A stretch of DNA of 45,812 bases from Paenibacillus alginolyticus DSM 5050 = NBRC 15375 (GCF_000422905.1 NZ_AUGY01000070.1:1-45812); one strand, 5' to 3'; positions 26,076 to 35,728 are shown, numbered from the stretch's first letter. Notes: generated by a model from the sequence alone, not told the origin. Translations and numbers: made by a program.

Positions 26076-27040
26076 AGGCGATTGTATACACGAAATACGG
26101 AACTACTGACGTTCTTAAGCTCAAAGAGGTAGAAAAACCTACTCCCAAGGACAATGAAGTACGGATCAAAGTGCATGCTGCATCCGTAAATTCTTGGGAC
26201 TGGGATCTTCTTAGAGGTACACCGTACTTAGTCCGTCTTGGGGGGCTTCTAAAACCAAAATATAACATACTCGGAGCTGACATAGCTGGACGAATTGAAG
26301 CAGTTGGTAGAGACGTAAAGCAGTTTCTTCCAGGCGATTATTCGGAGACATTTCCGGATGTGGTTGGGGCGGGTTTGCGGAGTATGTATGCGCAGATGAA
26401 AATGCGTTAACGTTGAAACCAGCCAGTATGACATTCGAGGAAGCAGCAGCCATGCCACAAACGGCGGTCCTCGCCTTGCAGGGACTTCGCGATAAAGGCC
26501 GTATTCAGAAAGGACAAAAGGTTTTAATTAATGGCGCGGGTGGAGGTGTGGGTACATTTGCGGTACAAGATTGCCAAATCATTCGGAGCTGAAGTGACAG
26601 GCGTGGACAACACGAGTAAATTGGCTATGCTGCTTTCGCTTGGTGCAGACCAGGTCATTGATTACACGAAAGAAGATTTCACCCAACATGGACAGCACTA
26701 TGACCTGATTCTTGATGTTGTAGGAAATCGATCGATTGTCGATTACAAGAGTTCATTAAGTCCCAATGGCACTTATGTCATGGTCGGGGGTTCCATGGCT
26801 CGAATCTTCCAAGTCATGTTCCTTGGAGCTTGGATTTCAATGATCGGGAGTAAGAAAATGGGACTCCTTATACACAAACCAAATAAAAATGATCAAAATT
26901 TTATGAAAGAGCTTTTTGAGGCCGGGAAGGTAGTGTCTGTTATAGATAGACGTTACCCATTAAGTGAGGTTGCTGAAGCTCTCCGGTATCTGGGGGAAGG
27001 GTACCCCAAAGGAAAAGTGGTCATCCGTGTGGAACATTAA
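26072..27040 (+). pseudogene. Zinc-independent alcohol dehydrogenase / quinone oxidoreductase (MDR family), two frameshifts
   Basis: The N-terminus MKAIVYTKYGTTDVLKLKEV and KYNILGADIAGRIEAVG are typical of NAD(P)-dependent medium-chain dehydrogenases. Near 26336 the expected GDEVFG site has lost about four bases, so the frame moves to one reading GCGWGGFAEYVCADENALTL and KVLINGAGGGVGTFAVQ (nucleotide-binding GxGxxG). A second shift at about 26571 (one extra G) moves it to IAKSFGAEVTGVD ... LSLGADQVIDY ... GKVVIRV, ending at 27040. Read across the shifts, the protein is about 322 aa and otherwise complete. The start overlaps the DUF4386 stop by 4 nt. Confidence 0.9.
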
Positions 27041-27117
27041 AACAAAACGCTTTTTGATTTATAACGTATATTTGAAAAAATACATGATTGTTAAGCGCTG
27101 AAAGGAAGGTTTCACTG

Positions 27118-28869
27118 ATGCCATTTATAGATCAAAACGCTGTTTCCGCGCCCACGGTTATCCGTGTTACAGATTATGGAGCCATACCCAATTCGGGTCA
27201 AGATGCTGTGAAGGCAGTCCGAAAGGCAATCGGAGTAGCTAAATCAATAGATGGTCCTGTCGTACTAGAATTCCCAAAAGGTCGGTATGATTTTTATCCT
27301 GAACATGCTGCGAAAATAAAGTATTTCATCTCGAACACAACGACAGAGGATGAAAACCCTGATGTAACTAAAACCATTGGTTTGTTTTTCAAAGAACACC
27401 GTGACCTGACTGTAGATGGTCTTGGATCCCTTTTTATGTTTCACGGGAAGATGACCATGATCGCTTTGGATCAATGCGAGAATGTCACTCTACGCAATTT
27501 CAGTACGGATTTCGAGCGTCCTACCATGTCTGAAATCACCGTAGAAGCTGTTGGAAGCGATTATCTTGATGTTCGAACGAACCCTGATTCTTGGTATGTG
27601 ATTGAGGAGGGGAAGCTGACTTGGATTGGCGAGGGTTGGAAATATTCGGACGGACCTGCACAGGAATATGATCCAGTGACGAATACAACTTGGCGTGTTT
27701 CTAATCCGATGACATCGGCTAATAAGATAGAGCAGCTGAACCCTTTGCAACTGCGACTCTACTTTGATCATACGTTTGAAACGAAAGTCGGACACGCGTT
27801 TCAAATGCGAGATGGTATTCGGGATCAGGTAGGCGTATTTATCAATCAGAGCATGAACATTACGGGGACCCAGCTTCACCTACATTACATGCACGGTTTA
27901 GGCATAGTCGGGCAATTCAGCGAAAATCTTACATTTGACGGACTGAAATTAGCGCCGCGCCCTGAGACAGGACGCACTTGTGCTGCATTTGCTGATTTTG
28001 TACACATGTCAAGTGTCAAAGGGAAAGTTACCATTGAGAACAGCCATTTTGAGGGAGCGCATGATGATGCAATCAATGTACATGGCACGCATTTGCAAAT
28101 AATCGATCAACCCTCTCCTAATCAAATTATTGTTCGATATATGCATGGACAAACCTATGGCTTTGACGGATTTTTTCCAGGAGATAGGATTGATTTTGTA
28201 CATGGACATTCATTAACAGTTTACGCCAATAATACGGTAAAAAATTCGGAAATGGTTAATTTGCGAGAGATATTACTGACGCTGGAGCAGCCCATACCTG
28301 TGGGGATCGAAGCAGGAGATGTGGTTGAGAATATTTCATGGACGGCGGAAGTTGAAATTCGTAATAATCGTTTTCTTCGGATACCTACCCGAGGAATTCT
28401 AGTAACTACGCGAAAAAAGGTTGTCATTGCGAACAATCATATGATAGGAATCCAAATGAGTGGGATCTTAGTAGCCGACGATGCGGAAAGTTGGTATGAA
28501 TCCGGCATGGTGACTGATGTAATGATTCATCATAATCAATTTATGGAATGCGGCGTTCCAGTGATCAATATCGCTCCTGAAAATAAAGAAATGCAAATGG
28601 AGAATCCCGTTCATAGACATATACATATTGAGGATAATGAGTTTCTTCTTCGGGCTTATCCTGTTCTTTACGCTAAAAGTACGCAGGGACTTCATTTTAT
28701 TAATAATCAAGTTCTCGGATCAAATACAGCTAATAAGTTGGATGATTCCAGTTTTGTCATTCATTTGGAGGCATGCAGTGATGTGAATGTTCACGGCAAT
28801 AATTTTTTGGAAATCAATCATAACGTTAAGTGTATGAAGCTTGATTTATCTATTATGCCTTTGGATTGA
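27118..28869 (+). CDS. GH110-like alpha-1,3-galactosidase (right-handed beta-helix), cytoplasmic
   Basis: This 583-aa protein begins with a pectate-lyase-like beta-helix entry (IRVTDYGAIPNSGQDAVKAV) and has repeated beta-helix turns throughout. Segments such as WYVIEEGKLTWIGEGW, AFADFVHMSSVKGKVTIENS and HDDAINVHGTH match my memory of glycoside hydrolase family 110, the inverting alpha-1,3-galactosidases acting on terminal Gal-alpha-1,3-Gal or blood-group-B structures. Acidic residues in HDDAIN are candidate catalytic groups. There is no signal peptide, unlike many GH110 members, so it would act on imported oligosaccharides. AAAGGAAGG precedes ATG 27118. It is followed by a terminator and has no importer next to it. 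Confidence 0.7.
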   Translation: MPFIDQNAVSAPTVIRVTDYGAIPNSGQDAVKAVRKAIGVAKSIDGPVVLEFPKGRYDFYPEHAAKIKYFISNTTTEDENPDVTKTIGLFFKEHRDLTVDGLGSLFMFHGKMTMIALDQCENVTLRNFSTDFERPTMSEITVEAVGSDYLDVRTNPDSWYVIEEGKLTWIGEGWKYSDGPAQEYDPVTNTTWRVSNPMTSANKIEQLNPLQLRLYFDHTFETKVGHAFQMRDGIRDQVGVFINQSMNITGTQLHLHYMHGLGIVGQFSENLTFDGLKLAPRPETGRTCAAFADFVHMSSVKGKVTIENSHFEGAHDDAINVHGTHLQIIDQPSPNQIIVRYMHGQTYGFDGFFPGDRIDFVHGHSLTVYANNTVKNSEMVNLREILLTLEQPIPVGIEAGDVVENISWTAEVEIRNNRFLRIPTRGILVTTRKKVVIANNHMIGIQMSGILVADDAESWYESGMVTDVMIHHNQFMECGVPVINIAPENKEMQMENPVHRHIHIEDNEFLLRAYPVLYAKSTQGLHFINNQVLGSNTANKLDDSSFVIHLEACSDVNVHGNNFLEINHNVKCMKLDLSIMPLD

Positions 28870-28893
28870 AAAACTATGGATAGCCGAGTAATT

Positions 28894-28917
28894 TCCGCCT
28901 AAATGGCGGTTTTTTTC
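28894..28917 (+). terminator. Intrinsic terminator after the GH110-like gene
   Basis: CCGCC (28895-28899) and GGCGG (28905-28909) with a 5-nt loop, followed by a run of T's. Confidence 0.8.
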
Positions 28918-28989
28918 GTATCATCAAGGGTATATTAATTTTCATTCCCATCTAGGGCGGCTGTTACCATTGTTGAGGGGGTTGGAAAC

Positions 28990-30330
28990 ATGATAAAAAA
29001 AAATGTCGCCATCATTAGCGGCAAGACCGCGGGTAAATTAAGCCGACTATTAGGTAATAATGGATCTACTCTTCCGGGCGTAGTGGCAATAAAAATCGAT
29101 CCGAACATTATAAGAAAATTATCTCATCAAATTAAAAATTTTATTTTTATAACTGGTACAAACGGTAAAACGACAACCTCAAATTTGTTAGCACACCTCT
29201 TAAGGTCAACTGGAATGAGAATTTTGAACAATTTTGAAGGGGCAAATATGGTTTCTGGCGTAGCCGCTTGTTTAATTAATAATACTACGATCTTGGGCCA
29301 TTTACATTACGACTATGCTGTACTGGAAATTGATGAGGCAAGTCTTCCAGTCATTTTGAAACAAATCACGCCTCAGATGCTCATTATAACTAATTTTTTT
29401 CGTGATCAGTTGGATCGATATGGGGAGATAGACATGCTTATCAAAGATATTGAAAAGGCCATACATCCCATCGAAACGAAAATGATATTAAATGCGGATG
29501 ATCCCTTTGTTTTTCGTCTAAGCTCTCTTAACAAAGATAATGTCTATTACGGACTGGGCAAACAGGCCTATGCTTTTGGAGATTACGGGATGAGTGAGTC
29601 CAAATATTGCCCGCTATGCGGTGAAGAAATGCAGTATGATCACATTCATTTCAACCAGCTAGGATTTTTTTCCTGCTCCTGTGGATTTGAACGCCCAACC
29701 CCGCATTACGAAATTGACAGCGTTCAAAGCAACCCCTTAACTTTTTCAATGAAAAATGAGACCTATCAAATGAATATGACGGGTACATTCAATGTCTATA
29801 ATGCATTGGCTGCAATTACTTGTGCCGCTGAACTTGGAATTCAGTGTAAAAATATAAAGGATTCCTTGCCTAATTTTCAATTGGCGAATGGACGAATGGA
29901 GTTGTTTTTTTATAAAGGATTTCCATATATCGTTAATCTCAATAAAAATCCTTCGGGTATGAATGTTTCCATTTCAGAGATCCTCTCAACTCAATATGAG
30001 AAGCAAATTGTCTTCTTTATCAATGACTTTATTGCGGATGGGAAGGATGTTTCGTGGATCTGGGATATTGATTTTGAATGCCTTCAAAGGGAGGATATTG
30101 GGCGAATCATTTGCTCCGGCAGTCGAGCCTCAGACATCATGCTTCGTCTTAAGTATGCAGGGATTGATTCTAATAAAGTTATACAAATACCATCTATCGA
30201 GAAAGCAATACAAGCTGCGTTTAGCCACCCGATGCCTACTTATTTATTACCGACCTATACAGCATTACAGGAGGTTAAAAACCACACGGAAAGGAGTATC
30301 AAGAAAGAAAATGAATCTTGTACTCTATAA
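28990..30330 (+). CDS. murT: Lipid II isoglutaminyl synthase subunit MurT
   Basis: This 446-aa Mur-ligase-like protein has the ATP loop FITGTNGKTTTSNLLAHLL. A four-cysteine ribbon (CPLCGEEMQYDH ... FFSCSCGF) is inserted in the central domain and a DUF1727 C-terminal domain carries NLNKNPSGMNVS. These are the defining features of MurT. With GatD it amidates the D-Glu residue of lipid II to D-iso-Gln at the inner face of the membrane, using ATP and glutamine-derived ammonia. GAGGGGG precedes ATG 28990. The partner gene starts 20 nt before the stop, ensuring coupled translation. Confidence 0.95.
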   Translation: MIKKNVAIISGKTAGKLSRLLGNNGSTLPGVVAIKIDPNIIRKLSHQIKNFIFITGTNGKTTTSNLLAHLLRSTGMRILNNFEGANMVSGVAACLINNTTILGHLHYDYAVLEIDEASLPVILKQITPQMLIITNFFRDQLDRYGEIDMLIKDIEKAIHPIETKMILNADDPFVFRLSSLNKDNVYYGLGKQAYAFGDYGMSESKYCPLCGEEMQYDHIHFNQLGFFSCSCGFERPTPHYEIDSVQSNPLTFSMKNETYQMNMTGTFNVYNALAAITCAAELGIQCKNIKDSLPNFQLANGRMELFFYKGFPYIVNLNKNPSGMNVSISEILSTQYEKQIVFFINDFIADGKDVSWIWDIDFECLQREDIGRIICSGSRASDIMLRLKYAGIDSNKVIQIPSIEKAIQAAFSHPMPTYLLPTYTALQEVKNHTERSIKKENESCTL

Positions 30331-31036
30331 CTTATTCCCGGATCGATTAAATCTCTATGGGGATAGAGGAAATGTGGTTGCACTTCAAAAGCGATGCGAA
30401 TGGAGAGGCATTCAATTAACGATTGTGGATATAAAATCAACAAATGACATGAACTTATCGTCTGTAGATATTATTTGTATCGGCGGAGGCAGTGATCGTG
30501 AGCAAGGCCTAATTACTAAGGAATTACTTAAAATTAAAAAAGAATTTCAATTAGGTGTAGAAGATGGTATTAGTTGTCTCGCCATATGTGGCGGATATCA
30601 ACTTCTAGGGAGTTTTTATGTTACTTCAGAAGGAACAAAGCATATGGGAATGGAAATTTGTGATTTTCATTCTATTGCAAGAGAGGATCGTCAGGTTGGT
30701 AACATCTTAATAGATACGAAAGAATTCGGTAGAGTAGTAGGTTTTGAAAATCACTCCGGAAGAACCTATCACCCTTACCAACCGTTAGGTAAAGTCATCA
30801 AAGGTTATGGTAATAATGGGGAAGATGGCACAGAAGGACTTATCTATCACAATGTCATTGGAACTTATCTTCATGGTCCAATTTTACCCAAAAATCCAGC
30901 CATAACGGATCATATCATTGCTGCCGCGATTGAAAGAAAATATGGAAAAAAAGAACTTATAGCACTTGATGATGCTCTGGAATACGAGACAAAACAACAG
31001 GCAGAAAAGATTTGTCTTACCTTACAGCGCGGCTGA
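30311..31036 (+). CDS. gatD: Lipid II isoglutaminyl synthase glutaminase subunit GatD
   Basis: This 241-aa class I glutamine amidotransferase begins MNLVLYNLFPDRLNLYGDRG, typical of GatD. It has the nucleophile elbow SCLAICGGYQLLG (catalytic Cys within ICGGYQ) and the distal His in GTYLHGPILPKNP. It supplies ammonia to MurT for lipid II amidation. The frame is open far upstream to 29963 inside murT, but conserved sequence begins at ATG 30311, 20 nt inside the murT end; the GGAAAGGAG upstream is rather distant (about 15 nt). A terminator follows, so the operon has two genes. Confidence 0.95.
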   Translation: MNLVLYNLFPDRLNLYGDRGNVVALQKRCEWRGIQLTIVDIKSTNDMNLSSVDIICIGGGSDREQGLITKELLKIKKEFQLGVEDGISCLAICGGYQLLGSFYVTSEGTKHMGMEICDFHSIAREDRQVGNILIDTKEFGRVVGFENHSGRTYHPYQPLGKVIKGYGNNGEDGTEGLIYHNVIGTYLHGPILPKNPAITDHIIAAAIERKYGKKELIALDDALEYETKQQAEKICLTLQRG

Positions 31037-31043
31037 ACTCTAC

Positions 31044-31067
31044 TCCCCAGACTTGGGGATTTTTTTG
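31044..31067 (+). terminator. Intrinsic terminator after murT-gatD
   Basis: TCCCCA (31044-31049) pairs with TGGGGA (31054-31059), with seven T's following. A TATAAT at 31096-31101 just beyond may belong to the next gene's promoter, though no good -35 was found. Confidence 0.8.
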
Positions 31068-31178
31068 TTTTCATTTGTTTTTAAGGAACAAGGCATATAA
31101 TAAATCTCGTAAAAGTGCAGAAATCAAATACGAGCGTATTTTTATATAGTTAGAATGTGATGATTTGGAGGATATGTA

Positions 31179-32414
31179 ATGAAGAAAGCGTTATTCATCA
31201 TCGTTATACTCGCAGCAGTGTTAGGCCAAGTAGGAATCGCATATGGAGAAACCAATACGCCGACTATTCATAGTGGTACAGGTGTAGTGATCGATAGTTC
31301 GACAGGAGAAGTGCTCTTTCAAAAAAACAAAGATGAACAAGCGTTTCCTGCTAGCTTAACGAAGCTTATGACCGCTATTCTCCTAGAAGATCACGTAGCG
31401 GACGGTGCATGGATGACGGCTAGTAAAAAAGCGACCCAGCAAGAAGCAAGCAATTTTGTTTTCAATATGAAAATCGGTGAGAAGATGCAAAAGGAAGAAG
31501 CCTTGAGAGCACTGCTCGTGATCTCGGCCAATGATGTAGCGATGATGATAGCTGAACATATTGGAGGCGATGAGGCCGCTTTTGCCGCGATGATGAATAC
31601 AAGGGCAGCCTCAATTGGCATGACACATACACATTTTGTAACACCTAATGGTCTGCATGATCCACAGCATTATACAACGACTTATGATTTGGCTCTGCTT
31701 GCCAAAGAAGCCATGAAATATCCCGCCATTATGGAGGCAATGGGAACCGAGAAGACAGAGGTGAAAACGGATCAGCGGTCTGTTGTGATAAAAGATCGAA
31801 GCCTTATTTTTCAGAATCCAATTGCATTGGGTGGGAAAACAGGTTTTACTAACCAAGCTGGAAACACGTTAATTGAATATATGAAAAAGGACAATAAAAC
31901 AGTTATCGCAGTCGTAATGAAATCATCGCGAGGAAATGAATATCAAGACGTGCAGACGATAGGCAATTATGGACTCGAACATCTTGATGTGCAGATGATG
32001 TTTCAGAAAGGGGATAGCGCCGGTGAGACGACCTTCTATGGTGAGAACGTTCAAGGTGTCCTGGGGAATTCCTATGTTTTGACCAAAAGAAAAGATGATG
32101 GCGCTGTTTATACGTATTCGCCTATTTTTACGCCGTGGCAAAGCGGGCAGAAAACGATCATAGCTGGCGAGGTGATTGGCGATTATCAGATTAAGAAAAA
32201 TGGGAAGCTGCTGTCGCAAATCCCCATTGTGTCTGCCAAAGAGGTCGTTCACGCTGAGCCTTCTCCAATCAATAAAGAGAAAAGCGAATCATCAAAATCA
32301 TCATCATATTGGCCGTTTTGGGTGGCTGCTGTCATTGTGCTCTTTGCATTGGGAATTTACTTAAATTTTTCTAGAAGGGAGAAAGCCGCGAGTGATCAAG
32401 GAGCTGGTGCTTAG
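31179..32414 (+). CDS. D-alanyl-D-alanine carboxypeptidase (S11 / DacF-like PBP)
   Basis: This 411-aa protein has a signal peptide of about 24 residues and a serine peptidase S11 domain with SLTK (Ser59, Lys62), SAND (SxN motif) and KTGFTNQAG (KTG motif). A C-terminal transmembrane helix (YWPFWVAAVIVLFALGIYL) anchors it to the outer face of the membrane. S11 enzymes remove the terminal D-Ala from peptidoglycan stem peptides and so limit cross-linking. The 3' end overlaps the RodA/FtsW-like gene by 23 nt, so the two are expressed together. This suggests a dedicated wall-assembly module, possibly for sporulation or lateral wall. Confidence 0.93.
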   Translation: MKKALFIIVILAAVLGQVGIAYGETNTPTIHSGTGVVIDSSTGEVLFQKNKDEQAFPASLTKLMTAILLEDHVADGAWMTASKKATQQEASNFVFNMKIGEKMQKEEALRALLVISANDVAMMIAEHIGGDEAAFAAMMNTRAASIGMTHTHFVTPNGLHDPQHYTTTYDLALLAKEAMKYPAIMEAMGTEKTEVKTDQRSVVIKDRSLIFQNPIALGGKTGFTNQAGNTLIEYMKKDNKTVIAVVMKSSRGNEYQDVQTIGNYGLEHLDVQMMFQKGDSAGETTFYGENVQGVLGNSYVLTKRKDDGAVYTYSPIFTPWQSGQKTIIAGEVIGDYQIKKNGKLLSQIPIVSAKEVVHAEPSPINKEKSESSKSSSYWPFWVAAVIVLFALGIYLNFSRREKAASDQGAGA

Positions 32415-33543
32415 AGCGAGAAAATTGGATTTTGTCATTATCGCCATTTTGATATGTTTCATGGTTATTAGCACGATAATGATCTATAGCGCCACTAATA
32501 ATACGAAATTTGCTGGGCTGCATGTAAATAACCTAGTCATGTTCGCAGCCATGTTTGTACCCATGCTGTTATTGGCCGTGCTCGATTACCGGGACATTAT
32601 CAGACATTTATCCGTCATATTGTATGTTATCGGCATTCTGCTTCTAATCTTCGTTATGTTTAAAGGCATGAACATCAATGGATCTCAGCGATGGATTAAT
32701 TTACATTTTATGCAATTTCAGCCTTCTGAACTAGCGAAAATATTCGTTATCTTACTGTTAGCCAAAATGTTGGAAAACCGTAAGGGGGAATATCTACGAT
32801 TATTTCAAGATATACTCCCCATGATCGTAGTTATGGGAATTCCATGTCTCATTGTTATGAATCAACCTGATCTCGGAACATCTATTGTCTTCGTTTGTAT
32901 TTTGATTGGTATGTTATGGATCGGGAAGATTCGAATCAAGCATGGACTCATCGGGTTATTTGGGATCATTGGGGTTATTGGCAGCATTACAGCACTATAT
33001 TTTGTGGATATCCCTCTATTCAATAAAATTGTAAAACCGCATCAACTTCATAGAATTCAAACCTTTTTAAACCCGGCTAGCGATCCAAATCAGAGTTATC
33101 ATGTTGTTAATTCCATTAAGGCAGTGAGTTCGGGTGAGTTAATGGGTGAAGGATTCCTTCACGGTAAAATGGTACAAAGTGGCTACATTCCGTATGATTA
33201 TGCAGATTCGATTTATGTTGTCATTGGTGAAGAATTTGGTTTTGTTGGTTCGGCTGTTCTTTTGTTGCTTTACTTTTTTTTGATTTATCGAATGATTCGA
33301 ATTGCGATGACAAGCGAAGATTTAGCTGGTTCTTATTTGATCATCGGTGTGATTTCGATGTTTACTTTGCAAATTTTCGAGAATATAGCGATGCATACGG
33401 GACTTATGCCCCTTACAGGTATTGCACTCCCATTTGTCAGCTATGGAGGAAGTTCCCTAATGACTAATATGCTATCCATGGGTTTGGTTCTTAGTGTATG
33501 TATTCATCAATCCAAGCCTTTTACATTTGGGGATGAAAGCTAA
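32392..33543 (+). CDS. RodA/FtsW/SpoVE-family peptidoglycan polymerase
   Basis: The 383-aa protein has about ten transmembrane helices. Family hallmarks are GSQRWINLHFMQFQPSELAK, the large extracellular segment with NPASDPNQSYHVVNSIKAV, FLHGKMVQSGYIPYDYADSIY, and the C-terminal PLTGIALPFVSYGGSSLM. SEDS proteins polymerise lipid II glycan strands together with a class B PBP. None is encoded here; instead the partner in the operon is a carboxypeptidase. A GTG start at 32392 with GAAGGGAG 9 nt upstream overlaps the previous gene. The ISIYS-like N-terminus and length fit RodA-type rather than FtsW, but assignment is tentative. Confidence 0.93.
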   Translation: MIKELVLRARKLDFVIIAILICFMVISTIMIYSATNNTKFAGLHVNNLVMFAAMFVPMLLLAVLDYRDIIRHLSVILYVIGILLLIFVMFKGMNINGSQRWINLHFMQFQPSELAKIFVILLLAKMLENRKGEYLRLFQDILPMIVVMGIPCLIVMNQPDLGTSIVFVCILIGMLWIGKIRIKHGLIGLFGIIGVIGSITALYFVDIPLFNKIVKPHQLHRIQTFLNPASDPNQSYHVVNSIKAVSSGELMGEGFLHGKMVQSGYIPYDYADSIYVVIGEEFGFVGSAVLLLLYFFLIYRMIRIAMTSEDLAGSYLIIGVISMFTLQIFENIAMHTGLMPLTGIALPFVSYGGSSLMTNMLSMGLVLSVCIHQSKPFTFGDES

Positions 33544-33675
33544 AATGGGTTTTTTAAACAATAAATAAATCAATTTAATCAAATGAACAAATTATTTTCA
33601 TCAAGTTTTAATGTAATATCTGTATAATCGAAGTGAAGGTTATTCAAAATAGATTAGAATATGGGAGGCTAGAAA

Positions 33676-34032
33676 ATGTTTTTACATAAAATTAGAAAAA
33701 TAGTGGCCATTACTGCAATTACCGGACTTGTGGCAGTATTCCCAATGTCGGCATTTGCGGCAACGAAATCGGCGACCCATCACGCAGCCGTACATACGAC
33801 CAAATCAACTACCCATTCAGCTGCTAAATCAAAAAATACGGCTCAATCCCAGAAAAAAAATCTAGAAAGTCAGTTAGCTAATATCCAAAAATCGATTACA
33901 AGTACAAAGAAGCTATTGGAACAAGCAAAGACTTCAAAAGTGCAGTCGAAGATTAAAAAGTACGAAGATAAACTGAAATCATTAGAAGCAGCTGAAAAGA
34001 AAATTCAAGCTAAGTTAAAAGCACTAAAATAG
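33676..34032 (+). CDS. Small secreted Lys-rich coiled-coil protein
   Basis: This 118-aa protein has a clear signal peptide (MFLHKIRKIVAITAITGLVA, cleavage after AFA near residue 29). A low-complexity Thr/Ala/Ser/His/Lys stretch follows, with repeated THxAxHTTKSTTHSAA-like units, then a Lys/Leu-rich coiled coil (LESQLANIQKSITSTKKLLE to the end). No family recognised; the charge pattern suggests binding to wall polymers or a role as a spore/surface protein. AGGCTAG-like GGGAGG precedes ATG 33676. It stands alone downstream of the SEDS gene. Confidence 0.65.
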   Translation: MFLHKIRKIVAITAITGLVAVFPMSAFAATKSATHHAAVHTTKSTTHSAAKSKNTAQSQKKNLESQLANIQKSITSTKKLLEQAKTSKVQSKIKKYEDKLKSLEAAEKKIQAKLKALK

Positions 34033-34302
34033 GAAACGCTCCAGCTTGAGACGATTAAAAAAGAATACGGGCTTAAGTGAAGCAAAGAAGTATGATAATG
34101 ATGTGTCAGAAACCATTGGGGAGAAGGAGTTGAATATATTCATGGGTAGTCGAAGTTCCTTAGAACCGGAGCCTGATAGTAAATTACTGGAAGTCATGCA
34201 CAGACCTCGTGCGAATAAGATTGACTGCCTCAAGATAAGGTATTCAAACTCTTTCAAATTATTGGTTTCCATGTGACTTCCTCACAAAGGAGGTTAATAA
34301 CA

Positions 34303-34863
34303 ATGGCAAAAAAAAGTTATTTTCAATGGAAAAAAGACTTTGCAGAGGCTTCTAATATTCAAGGCTTTGATATTGAATTAAACCATGAAAGTACGAAACG
34401 GATTGATCGGTTAGTTGATCATTATGAGAAGAGTATTCTTACTCATTTAGACGAGGAATATGTGAGGAAGACGAGTTGGTCGGACCGGATTGCTGATCGA
34501 ATTGCCTTCTTTGGAGGCAGTTGGAAATTCATTGTATGGTTCGCCATATTCCTGGCAGCTTGGATTGCTTGGAATACGCTACCGATAACTCCCTATCACT
34601 TTGATTCAGCTCCGTTCATCTTATTAAATTTATGCTTATCTTTTGTTGCCGCTTTTCAAGCGCCCGTCATCATGATGAGCCAGAACAGACAGGCTTCAAG
34701 AGACAAACATGAATCTATCATTGACTTTGCTATTAATTATAAAGCAGAACAGGAAATTGATGACATGCAAAGTCATCTTCACCGGATTGAAAGTGAACTA
34801 TTAGAAGTCAAAAAACTACTTTTAGCATTTTCACAGAGAAATAGCGATGATGTTTTGGAATAA
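34303..34863 (+). CDS. DUF1003 family membrane protein
   Basis: This 186-aa protein has the DUF1003 pattern: RIADRIAFFGGSWKFIVWF, a first helix to WIAWN, a second helix PFILLNLCLSFVAAFQAPVI followed by MMSQNRQASRDK, and a C-terminal coiled coil (residues about 145-185). Function is unknown. A perfect AAAGGAGG (34284-34292) precedes ATG 34303, ruling out the in-frame start at 34273. It probably stands alone, 270 nt after the small secreted protein. Confidence 0.87.
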   Translation: MAKKSYFQWKKDFAEASNIQGFDIELNHESTKRIDRLVDHYEKSILTHLDEEYVRKTSWSDRIADRIAFFGGSWKFIVWFAIFLAAWIAWNTLPITPYHFDSAPFILLNLCLSFVAAFQAPVIMMSQNRQASRDKHESIIDFAINYKAEQEIDDMQSHLHRIESELLEVKKLLLAFSQRNSDDVLE

Positions 34864-34975
34864 AAAAATGAACCTCCGATCCTCATCACAGTGGGTTGGG
34901 GTTTCTTTTTTATTTGTGGCACTTACTCTTAAGGGAATTTGCGAGAGTATTTCTTTAGGAAGAGAGTGATGAGAG

Positions 34976-35707
34976 ATGAGTAAGATTTTCACGTACATTC
35001 TAGTTATCCTGTTCATATATACGGTTTTACCTACGCTTATAGTTCGACTAGGTGGATTCGGCGTATATACGAAGGGGAAGAGAGCAAATGGGATTGCTTT
35101 AACATTTGACGATGGTCCCAACCCAGAGCATACGCCACAATTGCTTGATCTCTTGGGGACATACCAGATAAAGGCTACTTTTTTTGTACTTGGTTCCATG
35201 GCTGAAAAATACCCGGAATTAATTCTGCGTATTCATCAAGAAGGGCATCTAATAGGGATTCACAATTATGTACATTGGGCAAACGCTTTAATGACACCCA
35301 GAAAGGTCAGAAAGCAATTGCAGGATTCAGTAAAGGCAATTGAAAACATAATTGGGGTAAAACCGGTTCACTATCGACCACCCTGGGGGATTATCAATAT
35401 CTTCGATCTATTCTTATTAAAGAAATTTCATTTGATTTTATGGTCGCTGATGGTCGGAGATTGGAGAAGCAGAGGCGGAAAGGAACGAATTAGAAAGAAA
35501 TTGTTTTCGAAAATTAGCAGCAAAGACATTATTTTGCTTCACGATAGCGGTCATACTTTTGGAGCTCATCATAACGCTCCTATTTATATGCTAGAGGCTT
35601 TGGGTGAATTTCTAGAAGAGTGTAAGCGGAGAGAATATCTCTTTCTGCGAATTGATAATAAAATGAAACTCGATGGTCTACGGAAACATGATCACTACGG
35701 TTTTTGA
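34976..35707 (+). CDS. Membrane-anchored polysaccharide deacetylase (NodB domain)
   Basis: This 243-aa protein has an N-terminal signal anchor (FTYILVILFIYTVLPTLIV). The NodB motifs are ALTFDDGPNPEH (catalytic base Asp and metal Asp), HLIGIHNYVHW (H-x3-5-H metal ligands), VHYRPPWG (motif 3), WSLMVGDW (motif 4) and IILLHD (motif 5, catalytic His). CE4 enzymes N-deacetylate peptidoglycan or chitin-like polymers outside the membrane. Motif 2 reads HNYVH, close to the usual H(S/T)xxH. It is convergent with another deacetylase gene, with a shared terminator-like hairpin between them. Confidence 0.9.
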   Translation: MSKIFTYILVILFIYTVLPTLIVRLGGFGVYTKGKRANGIALTFDDGPNPEHTPQLLDLLGTYQIKATFFVLGSMAEKYPELILRIHQEGHLIGIHNYVHWANALMTPRKVRKQLQDSVKAIENIIGVKPVHYRPPWGIINIFDLFLLKKFHLILWSLMVGDWRSRGGKERIRKKLFSKISSKDIILLHDSGHTFGAHHNAPIYMLEALGEFLEECKRREYLFLRIDNKMKLDGLRKHDHYGF

Positions 35708-35728
35708 GAATAACGAGTTTTGATGCAC

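Noticed and set aside
29963..30310. Upstream extension of gatD giving a 357-aa protein
   Set aside because: The added part lies wholly inside murT in another frame and has no family resemblance; conserved GatD sequence starts at 30311.
34046..34276. 76-codon plus-strand frame between the small secreted protein and the DUF1003 gene
   Set aside because: It needs a TTG start with only a weak AGGAAA upstream, matches no family and has an equally long frame on the opposite strand; not supported as a gene.
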